A DNA stretch of 64,000 nt, taken from Taudactylus pleione. Its lineage: Eukaryota > Chordata > Amphibia > Anura > Myobatrachidae. Both the position numbers and the translations under genes were made by a program. The stretch spans positions 992,001-1,056,000 of the forward strand of contig JAUIMM010000584.1 in the NCBI GenBank assembly GCA_031769625.1, written 5' to 3'. A model generated the notes under the pieces. The model was given only the letters and a program-made list of their open reading frames with translations. It was not told the origin of the DNA and searched no databases. Numbering within the stretch: the stretch's first letter is position 1; every line of letters begins with the position of its first letter. Below, piece by piece: positions 33,365-45,391 of this stretch.

Positions 33365-34004
33365 CTGGCATTTTGAAAACCAGAAGCAATAATAATAAAA
33401 AAAATGGTTGTCTTCAGGTGACATAATGACACAGATGACATAATGATAAGGTAAAGCACCTGCCCATAGCATACAAAAGACACCTGAAATAAGCCAAAAC
33501 CCAGATATTACTGGGGTGCAAGTTGGCCCTAAGAACATATCTATAACTAGACATTTTGGTGCCCTGTGCCAGAAAGAGCATTGGTGCTCCCCAATATCAA
33601 CTTAGATGATCGAAAACCTCCCACCCAAAACTGTGACAAGTTATTTATGTCTTGGTCAGTGATCGTCATGCACATTTTTTAATCCATTATTAAACATTTC
33701 ACACCACTTTCACACCACCTCTCACATCACCATACACATATGCGTTATTGACGGTAAAGGTCTCACTTCTTGTGCACAACATCACCTAAAACAACAATAA
33801 GCAAGTCACTCACAGAGCACATAGTAAACAGGTTAGGGAGACCCCCAACCATGAATTGGGGAAGATCTGCGCTGCACTTTCTGGATTACCCTCATACTTT
33901 GAGAGGAGGCTATACCTGCAGATAGGAGCTGGTAGTGTATTTATATTTGCCTTATCAGTTATAAGTGTTTTTGTCACTATTGGATTTATTTGTTATATTA
34001 TATA

Positions 34005-34379
34005 GGGCCTGATTCAGAGATGTACGCTAATGCCACCGCCACTGCAAGTTTGTACGCAGCTGCTGTGTGAAAATATGCAAATGTCGCAGATGGCGGGATT
34101 TGGATTGAGCCCATAGGCGGCATAGCAAATCCAAGCAGCTGCATAAAATGACACAGCTTGGTCAAAGATCCTTTGATAATCAACCTTCAAAGTAACATTA
34201 TGGTCACGAAGAATGTCCAGCCCCCCCACCTGCCAGCAAAATGGGGCGAGCTGTCGATCAACATCGACAGCCACCCCATTTGTAGCAAGCCCCGAAGCGA
34301 GATAATTGCACAATGCAATGCACAACTATCAACCCGCTTGCGAGCGCATAGCGCTTGCGAGCGGGTCTGAATCAGTCCC
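34005..34379. mobile_element. Harbinger MITE, GGGCCTGATTCAGA family, 375 bp
   Basis: Ends GGGCCTGATTCAGAG and CTCGCAAGC..GGGTCTGAATCAGTCCC belong to the terminus family of the 7-kb element at 19100. No matching 3-bp flank was found, so one edge may be altered. Confidence 0.7.
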
Positions 34380-34389
34380 GGTATTCCAT

Positions 34390-36040
34390 CTGCCTAATTT
34401 GCAAATATGAAACATGCAACATCCCCCACATCGCCACTCTCACAAAAAGCAAGGATACAATTACATTCCTATTGCAGTTACTGATACACTGAAAAAATTA
34501 CAGCAAATAAAAGCACTTTCCATGTAAACTGATAAATTCTACTATTCTGTTGAGGAAGATGTTGTTTTTCTTTAGAGATAATTATTCTTGTTTTGGCTAA
34601 AGATAAGTTGCCTAAATTGCTCTCTATAAAGCTATAACCAGATAATTGTGTTTTCTTTGTCTAATATAGTGGATTATCACTGCATTGCAGGAAAAAGAGC
34701 CTCTCTTATTAAGATGCAATTTCTGAGATAGCTTTGCATTGAGTCACAGAACAGTACAATCATTGCTATTAGGCTACTTATTGATCCTCTGGTTTTGGTG
34801 CCCTTCATGACCTGATAAACTTTTGCTTTAAGCTCTCTAGTTTTCATTTGCAAATATCAGTACAAGTTTATTCCAGCATAGAGGGGTCTCATATGTATAA
34901 TCAAAGTGTATACAGGTGCAGGAAGTATACAAGTACTAGAGCCTTATGGTTATTAAAACCATGCCATGCGGACAAGTTCCAAATTTAGATATTTAATTTT
35001 CCCTGGAATAACTGTTCTATTCTGTTTCCCATCTATAAATGGGTGTTTGTCTGTTTTCTGTTGGTTCGTTTTATTTGTAAGATGCATATCCGTATTCTAA
35101 GCACCAAAAATGCTTCTATAACAGTTTTATTTTACACCTGTATAGGAAGAATGGGAGTGTACAGAGATGGGCAAACTTAAGCTGAATATGTAAGCATTGA
35201 GTCTTTTCTGATTGGCTGCTTGCATCTTGACCTCTTCAGCTGATAATACTGTTAATTATATAATACTGTTCATTTATATCAAGTTGTGGCTGTCTATTCA
35301 CATTGCTACATTGTCATTTCCATATGGATAACTTCAGGAAGAAGATTCTCAATAGCTTTTTAATGAGGCGACCAACAGATATGGAATTGTTTGTATATCA
35401 TTATAATTTATATAGAAAACTGAACTTTTTAATTTTTTTAATAGCTGTCGAGACATTATTTTCTCTAGTGTATTAGACTTCATTACATTGTTGTATTGTG
35501 TACAAATAGGATAACGCACCTTTTGCATAGATATTAACTATGAAATAAAAGGGGTACTGTACATATATTTATTAAAATAAATAGGGAACATATAGTAGTT
35601 ATGAATATAAAGGGGGCACATATATGAATTATACTTTGATAGGGGGCACATATATTATTTATTAAAACAAACAGGGGCATGTATTACATTTATTATTAGA
35701 GTAATAGGACATACATTAGTTTTATTAAATATTAGGGAAGTTTCCTATTTTTAATACCCTGGTACTCACTGGCCATGGTTACCATGAAGGCTCCAATACC
35801 ACCTCGTATTTGCCCCAGGCATCCCCAGGTTATGGTGCACCGTGAGAAGTGGGACCAATGATTGATTGAGGGAGGTATTTTATTTTATTTTTACAGGCTA
35901 CCAGGCAAACCGGTGCAATTCAAGCTATCACACCTGTCACAATTACCTCTTTTCCTGGCATTTTTTTGTGGCAGGTTTAACCACAGGTTTATTGAAGCTT
36001 GCACCAACCCTATGGCTGGTGCAGTTTCCGCATCTGAGCA
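34390..36040. other. AT-rich intergenic sequence, no gene recognised
   Basis: 35540-35760 holds loosely repeated GGGGCACATATAT and TATTAAAATAAA-like segments. Nothing with a coding pattern or terminal repeats was seen. Confidence 0.4.
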
Positions 36041-36049
36041 TGGAATACT

Positions 36050-36323
36050 GGGCCGATTCAGACCCACTCGCTAGGAAGCGTTCACATGCAGGCTGCTGAT
36101 GTTTGTGCAAACCAGTCTGAATGATCGGGAATCCACTTCCTGGAGATAACATGAGCAAGTGGGCGTCTTAAGACAGGCTGGTGGGCGTCTACATACACAA
36201 TGCAATCGCACGCCAAGACATAGTGGATGTGCTAATGCCTTGCCGTGCGATCACCTGCATTGCCGAATTTGCATACGCATCGAGTGAGCGAATGCATCTA
36301 GCGAGCGGGTCTGAATGAGGTCC
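36050..36323. mobile_element. Harbinger MITE, 274 bp, TSD ACT
   Basis: Ends GGGCCGATTCAGACCCACTC and GAGCGGGTCTGAATGAGGTC are flanked by ACT (36047-36049 and 36324-36326), the same 3-bp target as the 7-kb element. Confidence 0.78.
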
Positions 36324-36504
36324 ACTGTGTGAATGATTTGCGTCATTAGAAGCAGCTGCTGCCAACAACATGCCCCCGTCTGCCTAGCTACCCCCTGTTA
36401 CCTCCCAGGAGCGCTAACTAAAAGCCACAGTCCCTGCATCCAAATTCATTCTGCATCTTCGTGTGGTAACAGTCGGGATGCATGCACAGTGCTATTTGGA
36501 ATAC

Positions 36505-36880
36505 ATACGGGATGCCGGCATACGAAATACCACTGGTCAGAATTCCGACACCGGCATCCTGACAGGGTTAGAATACCGACACTCTGTTGGCCGGTATCCT
36601 AACCCTCCACTGTCCCTACCCTAACCCTCCCCAGTGCCTGAACCTAACCTCCCCTCTTAGTGCCTAAACCTAACCTCCCATCCCCGCATCCTAAACCTAA
36701 CCCTCTCCCCTTAGTGCCTAACCCGAACCCACCCCCTAGTACCTAACCATAAACCCTCCCCCTAACCCCAGTACTTACCTTTGGGATACCGGCGGCATTC
36801 TGACTAGTGTCGGGATTCCGGCATCGCCATTCTGACCACCGGAATCCCAGCGGTCAGGATATTGACCGTATCCCGTGCTA
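36505..36880. mobile_element. MITE with telomere-like CCTAACC repeats (copy 1)
   Basis: Outer ACGGGATGCCGGCAT and GACCGTATCCCGT arms enclose GGTCAGAATTCCGAC-type inverted segments. Its centre has about seven irregular CCTAAACCTAACCCTC units. Related copies lie at about 45690-46052, 47920-48288 and 61575-61990. Confidence 0.65.
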
Positions 36881-37499
36881 TTCAGATTCATGTACAGTAC
36901 TTAAAACATCAGCCAACTGCGCTTATATCAGCATAGTGCGCAACTCAAAATCATCCCTCATATGTTGTAAATCAGTATAACTTGTTTTAAATTATTAAAC
37001 TGTAGTATTTGTCTCTTTACAGTCCATCCAGGTGACGTGAGAGAGCCGGCATGTGTCCTGTGTTATTCTCTCTACGACATCCATACTGCTTCTCTATCTT
37101 GTTGTAATTGTTATCAGGCGATTGTGAATCAATACACATTTTGCCTTTCATGCAGCCTATCTGTGTGGGTTACTACTGACAACTGTGCTTCCCTTACCAT
37201 GTAATGATGTAACGAGGCAAATGGTGTACCCAGGAGCATAATGTTAAAAATTATACAGGCGTGTGTTTGAGGTCATGTTGACAGGAAATAACTGAGGCTA
37301 ACGCTACATTGTGGTGTACAATTGCATGTCCTCATCTTTTACCTACTGTATCTAACATCACAAAATAATGAGGGACCAGGATCTGTGAATCATCTGCAGC
37401 TATTCATGGTACCTGTAATATACTGATACGTCAGGATCATTGGTTTACAAATAAGACAATAATTTTTTTTTGTAGGTAAATAAGAATATGTATTTATAG

Positions 37500-37785
37500 C
37501 AGGGGCGTATTAAGAAAGGAGGGGGCCCATGTTCACTTCTCTCTCCCTGGCTGCCGTCAGTGAACTAACAGCAGCAGTAGACTCTGGGCACTAGAGTGTG
37601 CCCGGCATCTACTGATCAGCAGCAGCAGACGCCATTTTCCAGGCGTTTTGTGTAGCGCTACTCCATTGGATTTCGGAGAGGTAAGTATAAAATAAAGTAT
37701 GGGTGCAGGGTGTGCGGTGCGGGTCCCCTAGACCCAGGGGCCCGTGTGCACCACACACCCTGCACCCATTATAAATACGCCCCTG
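37500..37785. mobile_element. hAT MITE of the 8278 family, TSD ATTTATAG, 286 bp
   Basis: Ends CAGGGGCGTATTAAG and TATAAATACGCCCCTG lie between perfect ATTTATAG copies (37492-37499 and 37786-37793). The interior shares GGGTGCAGGGTGTGCGGTGC with 8278-8674. Confidence 0.85.
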
Positions 37786-39099
37786 ATTTATAGTCATTTA
37801 AATCTTATGCAAACAATATTACAGTGGCCTCACCTGGGGGGGAGAGTTACATTTTTTATGTTCTTAAGTGCATAGAAATGTTTTCATGGTTGGTTCAATG
37901 GTTCATTAGTCTTAAGCCAAAATCTGAGCATCTCACTGCTTTACATACCACCAGAGACCACCAGCAATTTTCCCTATGTGTCACTAATAGCGCCATGTTT
38001 CATCTACACCAATGCAGAAATGATTTAGATGTAACAGCCCGGCGTAAATCCAAGGGGGGAGTAATCAGTGTAATCGCTCCACTCCACAGGAGAGGAGTCT
38101 GCTGCTGCTCAGCGTGTGCTGGGCTAATGACAAGTAAGGGGGAGGGGGTGCGGAGTCAGACCCGGGCCCCTGCTGGGGCCCACCAACAAGCACGGCCCGA
38201 GTAATTACTACCTGGCCCCCCTCTCGGCACCCCTGGTTATACATATGGTAAATGATTGGGTACCAGTTGCTCCTGTGCTTTGCTTGAAAAAATAATGGAC
38301 AAAGCATGGATCATTGGAGAACATCTGCATATGACATTACATAACTACTCTCAGGATTCGCTATAAAGACATACAGACAGCCACCTTCCACATTCTTCTC
38401 TAGGAGTAGGACACATAGACATCACTGAACTTGTCCCATTGCGAATAACCGCTTAAGGTTGGTCATCCTATAGAAATGAATAGAAGCACATTGATTGCTA
38501 AGAGCATGGGATGAGCTGGGCTCTGACCAGAGTGGTTCATGTCTATGGTATGACTGGTTATTACCTGTCATTTGTGGAACCCAACATATATTTGCTTCTA
38601 GTATGTCCGTAGTATGAAGTCCAGCCCGCTTTGTACGATGGTCTGTGCTACTTCTGAAACTCGTTTATACAATCAATTTGAATGTTTATTAACATGTCAG
38701 TTTGTTAAGCTCTAAGATAACAAATAAAATTATTTTAGTATTTTACTGTGTTAGAAGTAAGGTTAAGATATTAAATGGGTATAAACACAGATTGATTTAC
38801 AGCTAGTATGCAGCTACCATTTGTTTACTTTTATGGGTAGAACCACAAGCCAAAGAATACACTTTTTACTGCTCTATTACTTTCACTGTTCAATGTGTTT
38901 CTCTCTTTGATAAAAGCCTACCTAGTGGAATATGTTGGTGCTAGAATTGAGTGCATCAATTAGTTGTAAATTAAAAATTTATAATAAAGTTTTAATTTGT
39001 GACAAACAATTGTTTTAATCTAACCTAAGTTGGACGTGCTTTGTTGCAGGTAGCAAGAAAATGGACTTGCAGGCCTCATGCAGGCCTCATACAGGCTCC

Positions 39100-39245
39100 T
39101 ATTTATCAACGAGTTTTATCACTCACAACGAGTGATAAAACTTGTTGCATATGATAAATGGTGCTCCAGCCAATCAGCTCCCAACTTTCATCTATTTGAA
39201 TAATGACAGTTGGGAGCTAATTGGCTGGTGCACCATTTATTATTA
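39100..39245. repeat. Foldback repeat (TTTATCAACGAGTTTTATCAC)
   Basis: The arms GCCAATCAGCTCCCAACT and AGTTGGGAGCTAATTGGC pair around a short centre, with TTTATCA-like outer ends. It is a small MITE without recognised flanking duplications. Confidence 0.5.
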
Positions 39246-39815
39246 GAGAGGAGCGAGTCTTTCTCAGGGAACCGGATTCGCCCGAACTTCGCATTCCGAG
39301 TCATCCACTTATTTGAGACTCTGCGGGTGGTACATCCGCACTCCACAGGGGTGCTTTGTTGTCCATAAAGGGGTGCTGTGTTGTTCATCGAGGGGCTGCT
39401 GCCTCGTCCAGGGGTGCACTTCCCCAGTGTTAAAAAAAATAAAAGTGAAATAAAATGATCATTCCACAAAAAAAAAAAAAGATGCTTTGATTTTTTTGTG
39501 TGTGCGTGCTACTGTAGCTATTAGCTACGCTATTATTGATCGGTGACACTGCTGGCCAATCTGCAGTTTATCATCCACGTATTTTTGACTCTGCAGGTGG
39601 TTCGTCCGCACTCCGTAGGAGTGCTGTGTTGTTCATAAAGGGGTTCTATGTTGTTCATCAAGGGGCTGCTGCAGTGTCGGACTGGGGCATGAAAGGCCCA
39701 CCAGGGGAATGGAACCACAGAGGCCCACTAAGGGGCATGCCAATAGCTGAAAGGAAGTGTGGTCATCTGTCCAGGGAGGAGTGGCCAGCCATTATAGGAG
39801 CGCCATAGTATAGTA

Positions 39816-40313
39816 CAGTGATTCCCAACCTTGGTTCTCAAGGCACACTAAAGCTGGCCACACACTAGACCAACTTACATCCAACCAGCCAACTTGTTGA
39901 TTGGTTGGAATGAAAATCTGGTAACGTATGGGAGTAAATAATGATCAGCAATTTGCTCCTAAATGCCAGAAAACAGATGAAAATGGTAATTCAAACAAGT
40001 TTGTTAAATGTTTGATCTAAACTATTTGTTCAAACAACAGTATTGGTCCATTTTCCAGTGTTTGGGAGCAAATTGCTGATTGTATTCCTTACCAGATTTT
40101 CATTCCAACCAATCAACTAGTTGGCTGGTTGGACAGATAATCTTTAGATGTGTGGCCAGCTTAACAGTCCTGGTTTTAGTGATATCTATGCTTGAACACA
40201 GGTGGTTAAATCAAAATAACTAAGGTACTAATTAAGTCACCAGTGCTTAAGTGTGGCTATCCTTAAAACCTGGACTGTTAGTGTGCCTTGAGGACTGTGG
40301 TTGGGCACCCCTG
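39816..40313. mobile_element. hAT MITE with nested insertion, TSD GTATAGTA
   Basis: Ends CAGTGATTCCCAACC and GGTTGGGCACCCCTG lie between perfect 8-bp duplications GTATAGTA (39808-39815 and 40314-40321). A second element has inserted inside it at 39852-40161. Confidence 0.87.
39852..40161. mobile_element. Harbinger-like MITE nested in a hAT MITE, TSD TAA
   Basis: Inverted ends AGCTGGCCACACACTAGA and ATGTGTGGCCAGCT are flanked by TAA (39849-39851 and 40162-40164). The two halves also share CAACCAACAAGTTGG-like and AACACTGGAAAA-like inverted segments. Confidence 0.8.
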
Positions 40314-41812
40314 GTATAGTATATAAAGAAAAAATTGTACATTTCAAATAAGGCCAGTTTCACATTTACTACTGTATTTAATCCTATGTTGTATTATATT
40401 TTGGGGAGACACACTGACAGTGTATATCCCCAGAATATTATACAAAGGATAACAAAACAGCAATTTAATTTAATAGTTTGTGTTAGCAAGAATAGACAGT
40501 GTGATCTCTAACGCATCTTCATAACACTGCCACTGACTGTTTTTTCTATAACCAGCTGAGTAAAGTTAAAAATGTCCTTCTGAGTTCCCCCTCTCTTTAT
40601 TACAACAACACTAACATCGTTGGCTTAAGGCTCCATGGATCCACCTCTTTGCTGCTTACATAGTATAGTACACCGACTCTGTCGAACTGTACTGTGGGCC
40701 TGATTCAGCAAGGAACGCAGTTGCTTATACGCACACAATCAGTTGATTGCTGCGTACTGCGAATGATTATGCATCGCAGTGCGCGTGCGCGAACTAGCCA
40801 CTACGATCGTGATTGCGATCAAAGAGAATACGCAGACCCATGGCAGAGTGCTTGACAAGAAGTGTAGTTTGTGGGTCGTGATGGGGGTGTGGTTGGGCGA
40901 ACGCAAGCATGCCAGTGCATTTCAATGGAGTTGCAGGGGCGTGCATAAATTATCCACTGCGATACCAGAGGCCATCTGTCATAGCTGAAGTAAGCAATTC
41001 CTGATTAAGGTCTGGGCTTCATTAACCTTCCGATGTTACTGATAGTTTCTCTATGGTGGCCAAGTATACGGATGTGAGTAAGGGGAAGTGGGCGTCCTTA
41101 TGTCAGGCTACGATCACAATGCGAATGCACACATTTACATATCACCGCTGATATTAGCAACTGTGTTGTGTGCATATTAGGGGTGTGCACCGGCCACTTT
41201 TCGTGTTTTGTGTTTTGGTTTTGGATCTGGATCTTTCTTCGTGTTTTGGATCTGGATTGGTTTTGCCAAAACCACCCTTCCGTGTTTTGGGTTCTGGGTT
41301 TTGTGTTTTGGATCTGTATTTTTTTTTTAAAAAGCATAAAAACAGCTAAAATCACAGAATTTGTGGGTTTTTCTGCTCCTATGCTATTATTAACCTCAAT
41401 AACCTTAATTTCCACTCATTTCCAGTCTATTCTGAACACCTCACACCTCACAATAGTGTTTTTGTGTCCAAAAGGTTGCATCGAGGTAGCTGGATGACTA
41501 TGCTAAGAGATACGAGTGGGCGGCACAAACACGTGGTCCATCTAGGAGTGGCACTGCAGTGGCAGACAGGATGGCAGTTTGAAAAACTAGGCCCCAAACT
41601 ATACATAATGCAAAGAAAAAAAAGAGGTGCAAGATGGAATTGTCCTTGGGCCCTCCCACCCACCCTTATGTTGTATAAACAGGACATGCGCACTTTAACA
41701 AACCAAACATTTCAGCGCCAGGGTCTGCCACACGACTGTGGCTGAAATGATTGGTTCGTTTGGGCCCCCACAAAACAAGCTGGCAATTAATCTGTCCCAG
41801 CACAAACTGGCT

Positions 41813-42213
41813 CTACGGAGGCAAGATGTCGTCCTCATCCTCCTCATCCACCGATTCCTCACCCTCTTCAGTGTTGTGTACATCCTCATCCTCACAGAGT
41901 ATTAATTCGTCCCCGCTGGAATCCACAACCACAGGTCCCTCTGTACGTTCTGGAGGCTGGTCTCCCTGGAAGAGTTGATAATTCATTTTATGAACATCAT
42001 CTTCTCCACATTTTGTGGAAGCAACCTCCTATGCCTTTCGCTGACAAGGTTCCCGGCTGCACTAAACACTCTTTCGGAGTACACACTGGAGGGGGGGCAA
42101 CTCAGGTAAAATAGAGCCAGTTTGTACAGGGACCTCCAAATTGCTTCTTTTTCCTGCCAGTACAGGTACGGACTGTCTGACATGCCTACTTGGATGCTGT
42201 CACCGATGTAATC
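41813..42213 (-). pseudogene. hAT dimerisation domain and acidic tail (copy B)
   Basis: Reads DYIGDSIQVGMSDSPYLYW and then the SERVFSAAGNLVSERHRRLL signature, stopping after MMFIK. The acidic EDEDDILPP tail follows in another frame. The shift at the AAAA run is the same as in copies A and D. Confidence 0.83.
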
Positions 42214-42351
42214 CTTTAACAGACAGACGCACGCTTGTCGCTGCTGCTTTGAGGATGCAAGTGCAGCTACAGCCCACACATTTCACAAAGACAGAAAAAA
42301 GAAGAATATTTTTATTGTTTGTGTAGCACACTTTGAGGGTGTCACCACCCT

Positions 42352-42726
42352 TTAACAGACAGACGCATGCTTGTCGCTGCTGCTTTGAGGATGCAGGTGG
42401 AATCTAGATGGGATTTGGAACCGGGGACATACTACCTCCATCAATTGTCTAAATCCCACTGCACTAATGGCGGATACCGGACGCACGTCTAACACCAACA
42501 TAGCAGTCAAGGCCTCAGTTATACGTTTTGCGTCAGGATGACTGCTGTCGTACTTCATCCTCATCGCTAGGGACTGTTGGAGGGTCAATTGTTTAGTAAA
42601 AGTAGTGATGTTCCTACTTCCTCTCTGGGATGATGAACAACTCCCAGCAGCAGCAACAGCACTAGGAGGAAGTGGTTCTTGATCTTTCCCTATTTTATTT
42701 TTATCGGAGAAAGTTTGGTCCTCCAT
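42352..42726 (-). pseudogene. hAT N-terminal remnant, BED finger deleted (copy B)
   Basis: A 124-codon frame from MEDQTFSDKNK to a stop inside array 2, nearly identical to 628-1002 (for example SSHPDAKR for SSHPEAKR). It retains the post-BED segment ending in iPSR. Confidence 0.75.
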
Positions 42727-42869
42727 TTATGTTATATTGATATATACGTGCGGCTAAAGCGCACACAAACACAGAAAATATTTTTTTATTTTTGCTGGAG
42801 AGTAGTGCACTTTGTGGGTTACACCACCCTTTAAGAAATGAGCCAGCCGGCTCTTTACTTATGGGATAC

Positions 42870-43580
42870 AGGCGCACGCTTGGCGCTGCTCCTTTGTTGA
42901 TGCACGTGCAGCCACAGTGCACACAATTCACAAACACAGAAAATAATTTTTTTTTTGGTTTGGACTGGAGTGTACTTTGGGGGTTACAGCACCCTTTAAC
43001 GGTCAAGCCAACCGGCCCTTTACTTATGACACAGGCGCACGCTTGGCACTACTTTGTTGATGCACGTGCGGCTACTGCGCACACAATTCACAAACGCAGA
43101 AAATAATATTTTTTTGGGTTTGGACTGGAGTGTACTTTTTGGGTTACAGCACCCTTTAACGGTCAAACCAGCCGGCCCTTTACTTATGACACAGGCGCAC
43201 GCTTGGCACTACTTTGTTGATGCACGTGCGGCTACTGCGCACACAATTCACAAACACAGAAAATATATATTTTTTTGGTTTGGACTGGAGTGTACTTTGG
43301 GGGTTACAGCACCCTTTAACGGTCAAGCCAGCCGGCCCTTTACTTATGACACAGGCGCACACTTGGCACTACTTTGTTGATTCACGTGCGGCTACTGCGC
43401 ACACAATTCACAAACACAGAAAATAATTTTTTTTTTGGTTTGGACTGGAGTGTACTTTGGGGGTTACAGCACCCTTTAACGGTCAAGCCAGCTGGCCCTT
43501 TACTTATGACACAGGCGCACGCTTGGCACTACTTTGTTGATGCACGTGCGGCTACTGCGCACACAATTCACAAACACACA
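42870..43580. repeat. hAT array 1 (copy B), five units
   Basis: About five 155-bp units on the minus strand, with the AATAAA plus GT-rich block in most units. Small length differences in the A/T runs separate the units. Confidence 0.85.
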
Positions 43581-43844
43581 AAAAATATAATTTTTTTAGC
43601 ACTTGGGGGGAGCACCCCTGATGGACAGAGCACCCCCTGGACAACACTACAGCACCCCTTTAGGACTGGGACACTGCACAGGACTTTGGAGTGGACACAG
43701 CCCCTATGGACAACTGACTGCACAACACAGTCCAGCCAGCCCCTATGGACTTTGAAGTAGTGGACACAGCCCCTATTAACAACAACAGCAGCACAGCACA
43801 ACACAGCCAGCCCCTATGGACTTTGAAGTAGTGGACAACAGCAG

Positions 43845-43895
43845 CACAGCGCAGCGCAGCACAGCACAGCACAGCACAGCACAGCACAGCACAAC
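43845..43895. repeat. (CAGCA)n microsatellite in the hAT 5' leader
   Basis: About ten CAGCA units. Matching tracts occur at 60890-60918 in copy D and, inverted, at 52459-52492 in copy C, so the tract is an inherited and length-variable part of the family. Confidence 0.8.
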
Positions 43896-43974
43896 ACTAC
43901 TCTGCACTACACTACACTACACAGCCCAGCCAGCCCTAACTCCCACCCTCCCTCTTCACTGTCCACAGCCGAGT

Positions 43975-44167
43975 GAGAAAATGGCGCCGACGCAGGTACC
44001 TTATATAGGTTCCAAAACCCGTGAGACTCGGAAGGCGTTATGATGACGTTTTGCCTCGATTTCAGATCCGAGTCAGGCGGGAAAAGTCGAGCCTGACTCG
44101 GATCTGCCTCGGATCGGGGGGGCTCGGGGGGGTTCGGATTTCAGAAATCCGAACCCGCTCACCCCTA
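43975..44167 (-). promoter_or_regulatory. Putative hAT promoter (copy B)
   Basis: CCTATATAAGGTACC (TATA box at about 44001-44009) lies between the GC-rich terminal region and a GCGCCATTTTCTCACTCGG start-like block. The same arrangement is kept in copies C and D. Transcription would run on the minus strand toward the coding remnants. Confidence 0.6.
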
Positions 44168-44211
44168 GTGCATATAAGTAGAATAGTGATCCGTAGTGAA
44201 TCAGGCTCTGT

Positions 44212-44836
44212 GTACACAAATTTAAATTTATGACCACTATCCGCCCCCCAAGCCAGACGGATTATTCAACAGTGTGGAACTTCTGGTGGTATTGGTATTC
44301 TGTGCTTAAGCGCTAAAGTCTAGTCACTCCTGTGGCAGAAGCTGCTTTAGGTTAGGAGGTAACCAACTTCCCTATAAAATTAGTACAGTACAGTATGGTA
44401 TACCCAAGCGCTAAACCTTTAAATATGACGTCATTAACACAATGGCTGCAGATGTAAAACTTAATGATTTTATTGAATAAACATTTGTCAAAGTTGTATT
44501 AAAAGGATAATATGCATCAGATAAGGGGATGGACATCCCTCAGATAAGATAGGAGGGTATTGGATTTGTATATTCATATACACATCAGCTGGACAAACAT
44601 GTAACAATAAACATAACAATGGGAGGATAGGAGTTTTTGAATGGGAGTGATGGACGCAGGACAAATGTGCTATAATGAAGAATTGGGAAGGAGGGAGGGG
44701 AGGGTTGTGCGCTGTTCTTCACTATGCCAGATATGGGGCGCAATACAAGCGTCCGAAATCTTTGAGATTGCCAATAAGCTGACAACTGTAAATACTGATA
44801 CATCTGTGGTGTGGTGCTCTCTTTTATAGTACTTAC
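44212..44836. other. Intergenic sequence, no gene recognised
   Basis: AT-rich with a purine-rich stretch around 44686-44705. No terminal repeats or coding pattern were seen. Confidence 0.4.
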
Positions 44837-44945
44837 GTCTTGATGCGGGCGGGCAAAGTCTTTCTGTACACAGGGATGAGGCTGTCATCAGCGCTCTCCA
44901 ACCAAGGGATGTATGTGCTGCTCTCCTTACTAGCCGCATCCTCTC
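44837..44945 (-). CDS. Candidate exon of an unidentified gene
   Basis: A 109-bp segment between an acceptor-like CACTGCTTACCAG and a strong donor AAGAC|GTAAGTAC. In the frame entered after one base it reads EDAASKESSTYIPWLESADD then SLIPVYRKTLPARIK, with a natural amino-acid mix. Another open frame on the same strand looks less natural. No homologue is recognised. It is on the same strand as the candidate exon at 33227-33364 and may belong to the same gene. Confidence 0.4.
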
Positions 44946-45185
44946 CTGGTAAGCAGTGGACATTTTGTAACTGGAGTGTGTGGGTCGGGAGGGAGATTGG
45001 TCCTCATATCTAGTATTATATGTCCTGTTCTAACGCGGTTCTGCCTGGTTTGGCCTTTATCAAGGGTTGTGAAATGCTGTCCCAAGTCTTTTATTTATAC
45101 TTCGTGGATTGATTATGTCAGCCATCTTATTTGGTTATTTATCCTTGCAGTGTCAGCAAGCATTGACAGTGTGATCTCTAATGCC

Positions 45186-45391
45186 TACCCTCCAACATGA
45201 CCCGTTTCACCAGGTACAAAATGCTCTGCTCCTGAACTTCCCATCTAATTTATGATTGCAGACACCTGTGTTGAACTAGTCAATTAAATAGACAGGTGTT
45301 TCAGCACAGATGGCTGCAATCATAAATTAGGTGGGAAGTCCAGGAGCAGAGCAATTTGTACCTTGTGGAACAGGTTATGTTGGAGGGTCTG
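45186..45391. mobile_element. Foldback MITE with ACCCTCCAACATGACC ends
   Basis: Almost the whole 206 bp pairs with itself (ATCTAATTTATGATTGCAG against CTGCAATCATAAATTAGG, and so on). Flanks CTAATGCC and CTAATACA resemble an 8-bp duplication with changes. The uninterrupted sequence CTCTAACGCATCTTCAT occurs at 40507-40523 in a paralogous stretch. Confidence 0.7.

Larger units (their letters stand above)
41178..44167 (-). mobile_element. hAT non-autonomous element, copy B, 2990 bp, TSD GTGCATAT
   Basis: Imperfect inverted ends TAGGGGTGTGC and GCTCACCCCTA lie between perfect 8-bp duplications GTGCATAT (41170-41177 and 44168-44175). Read on the minus strand: GC-rich 5' end, TATA box, CA/CAGCA-rich leader, five units of array 1, N-terminal remnant, about one unit of array 2, dimerisation domain, acidic tail and 3' end. 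There is no catalytic core. Confidence 0.93.
40696..44208. mobile_element. Harbinger MITE (TSD TGT) split by a hAT insertion
   Basis: Left part 40696-41177 begins GGGCCTGATTCAG and right part 44168-44208 ends GTGAATCAGGCTC. Both are flanked by TGT (40693-40695, 44209-44211). The hAT copy B at 41178-44167 lies between them. Without it the MITE is about 515 bp, so the Harbinger insertion came first. Confidence 0.8.

Noticed and set aside
35760..35835. Possible exon ending at a GCCA|GTGAGT donor (minus strand)
   Set aside because: Two frames are equally open and no acceptor lies upstream.
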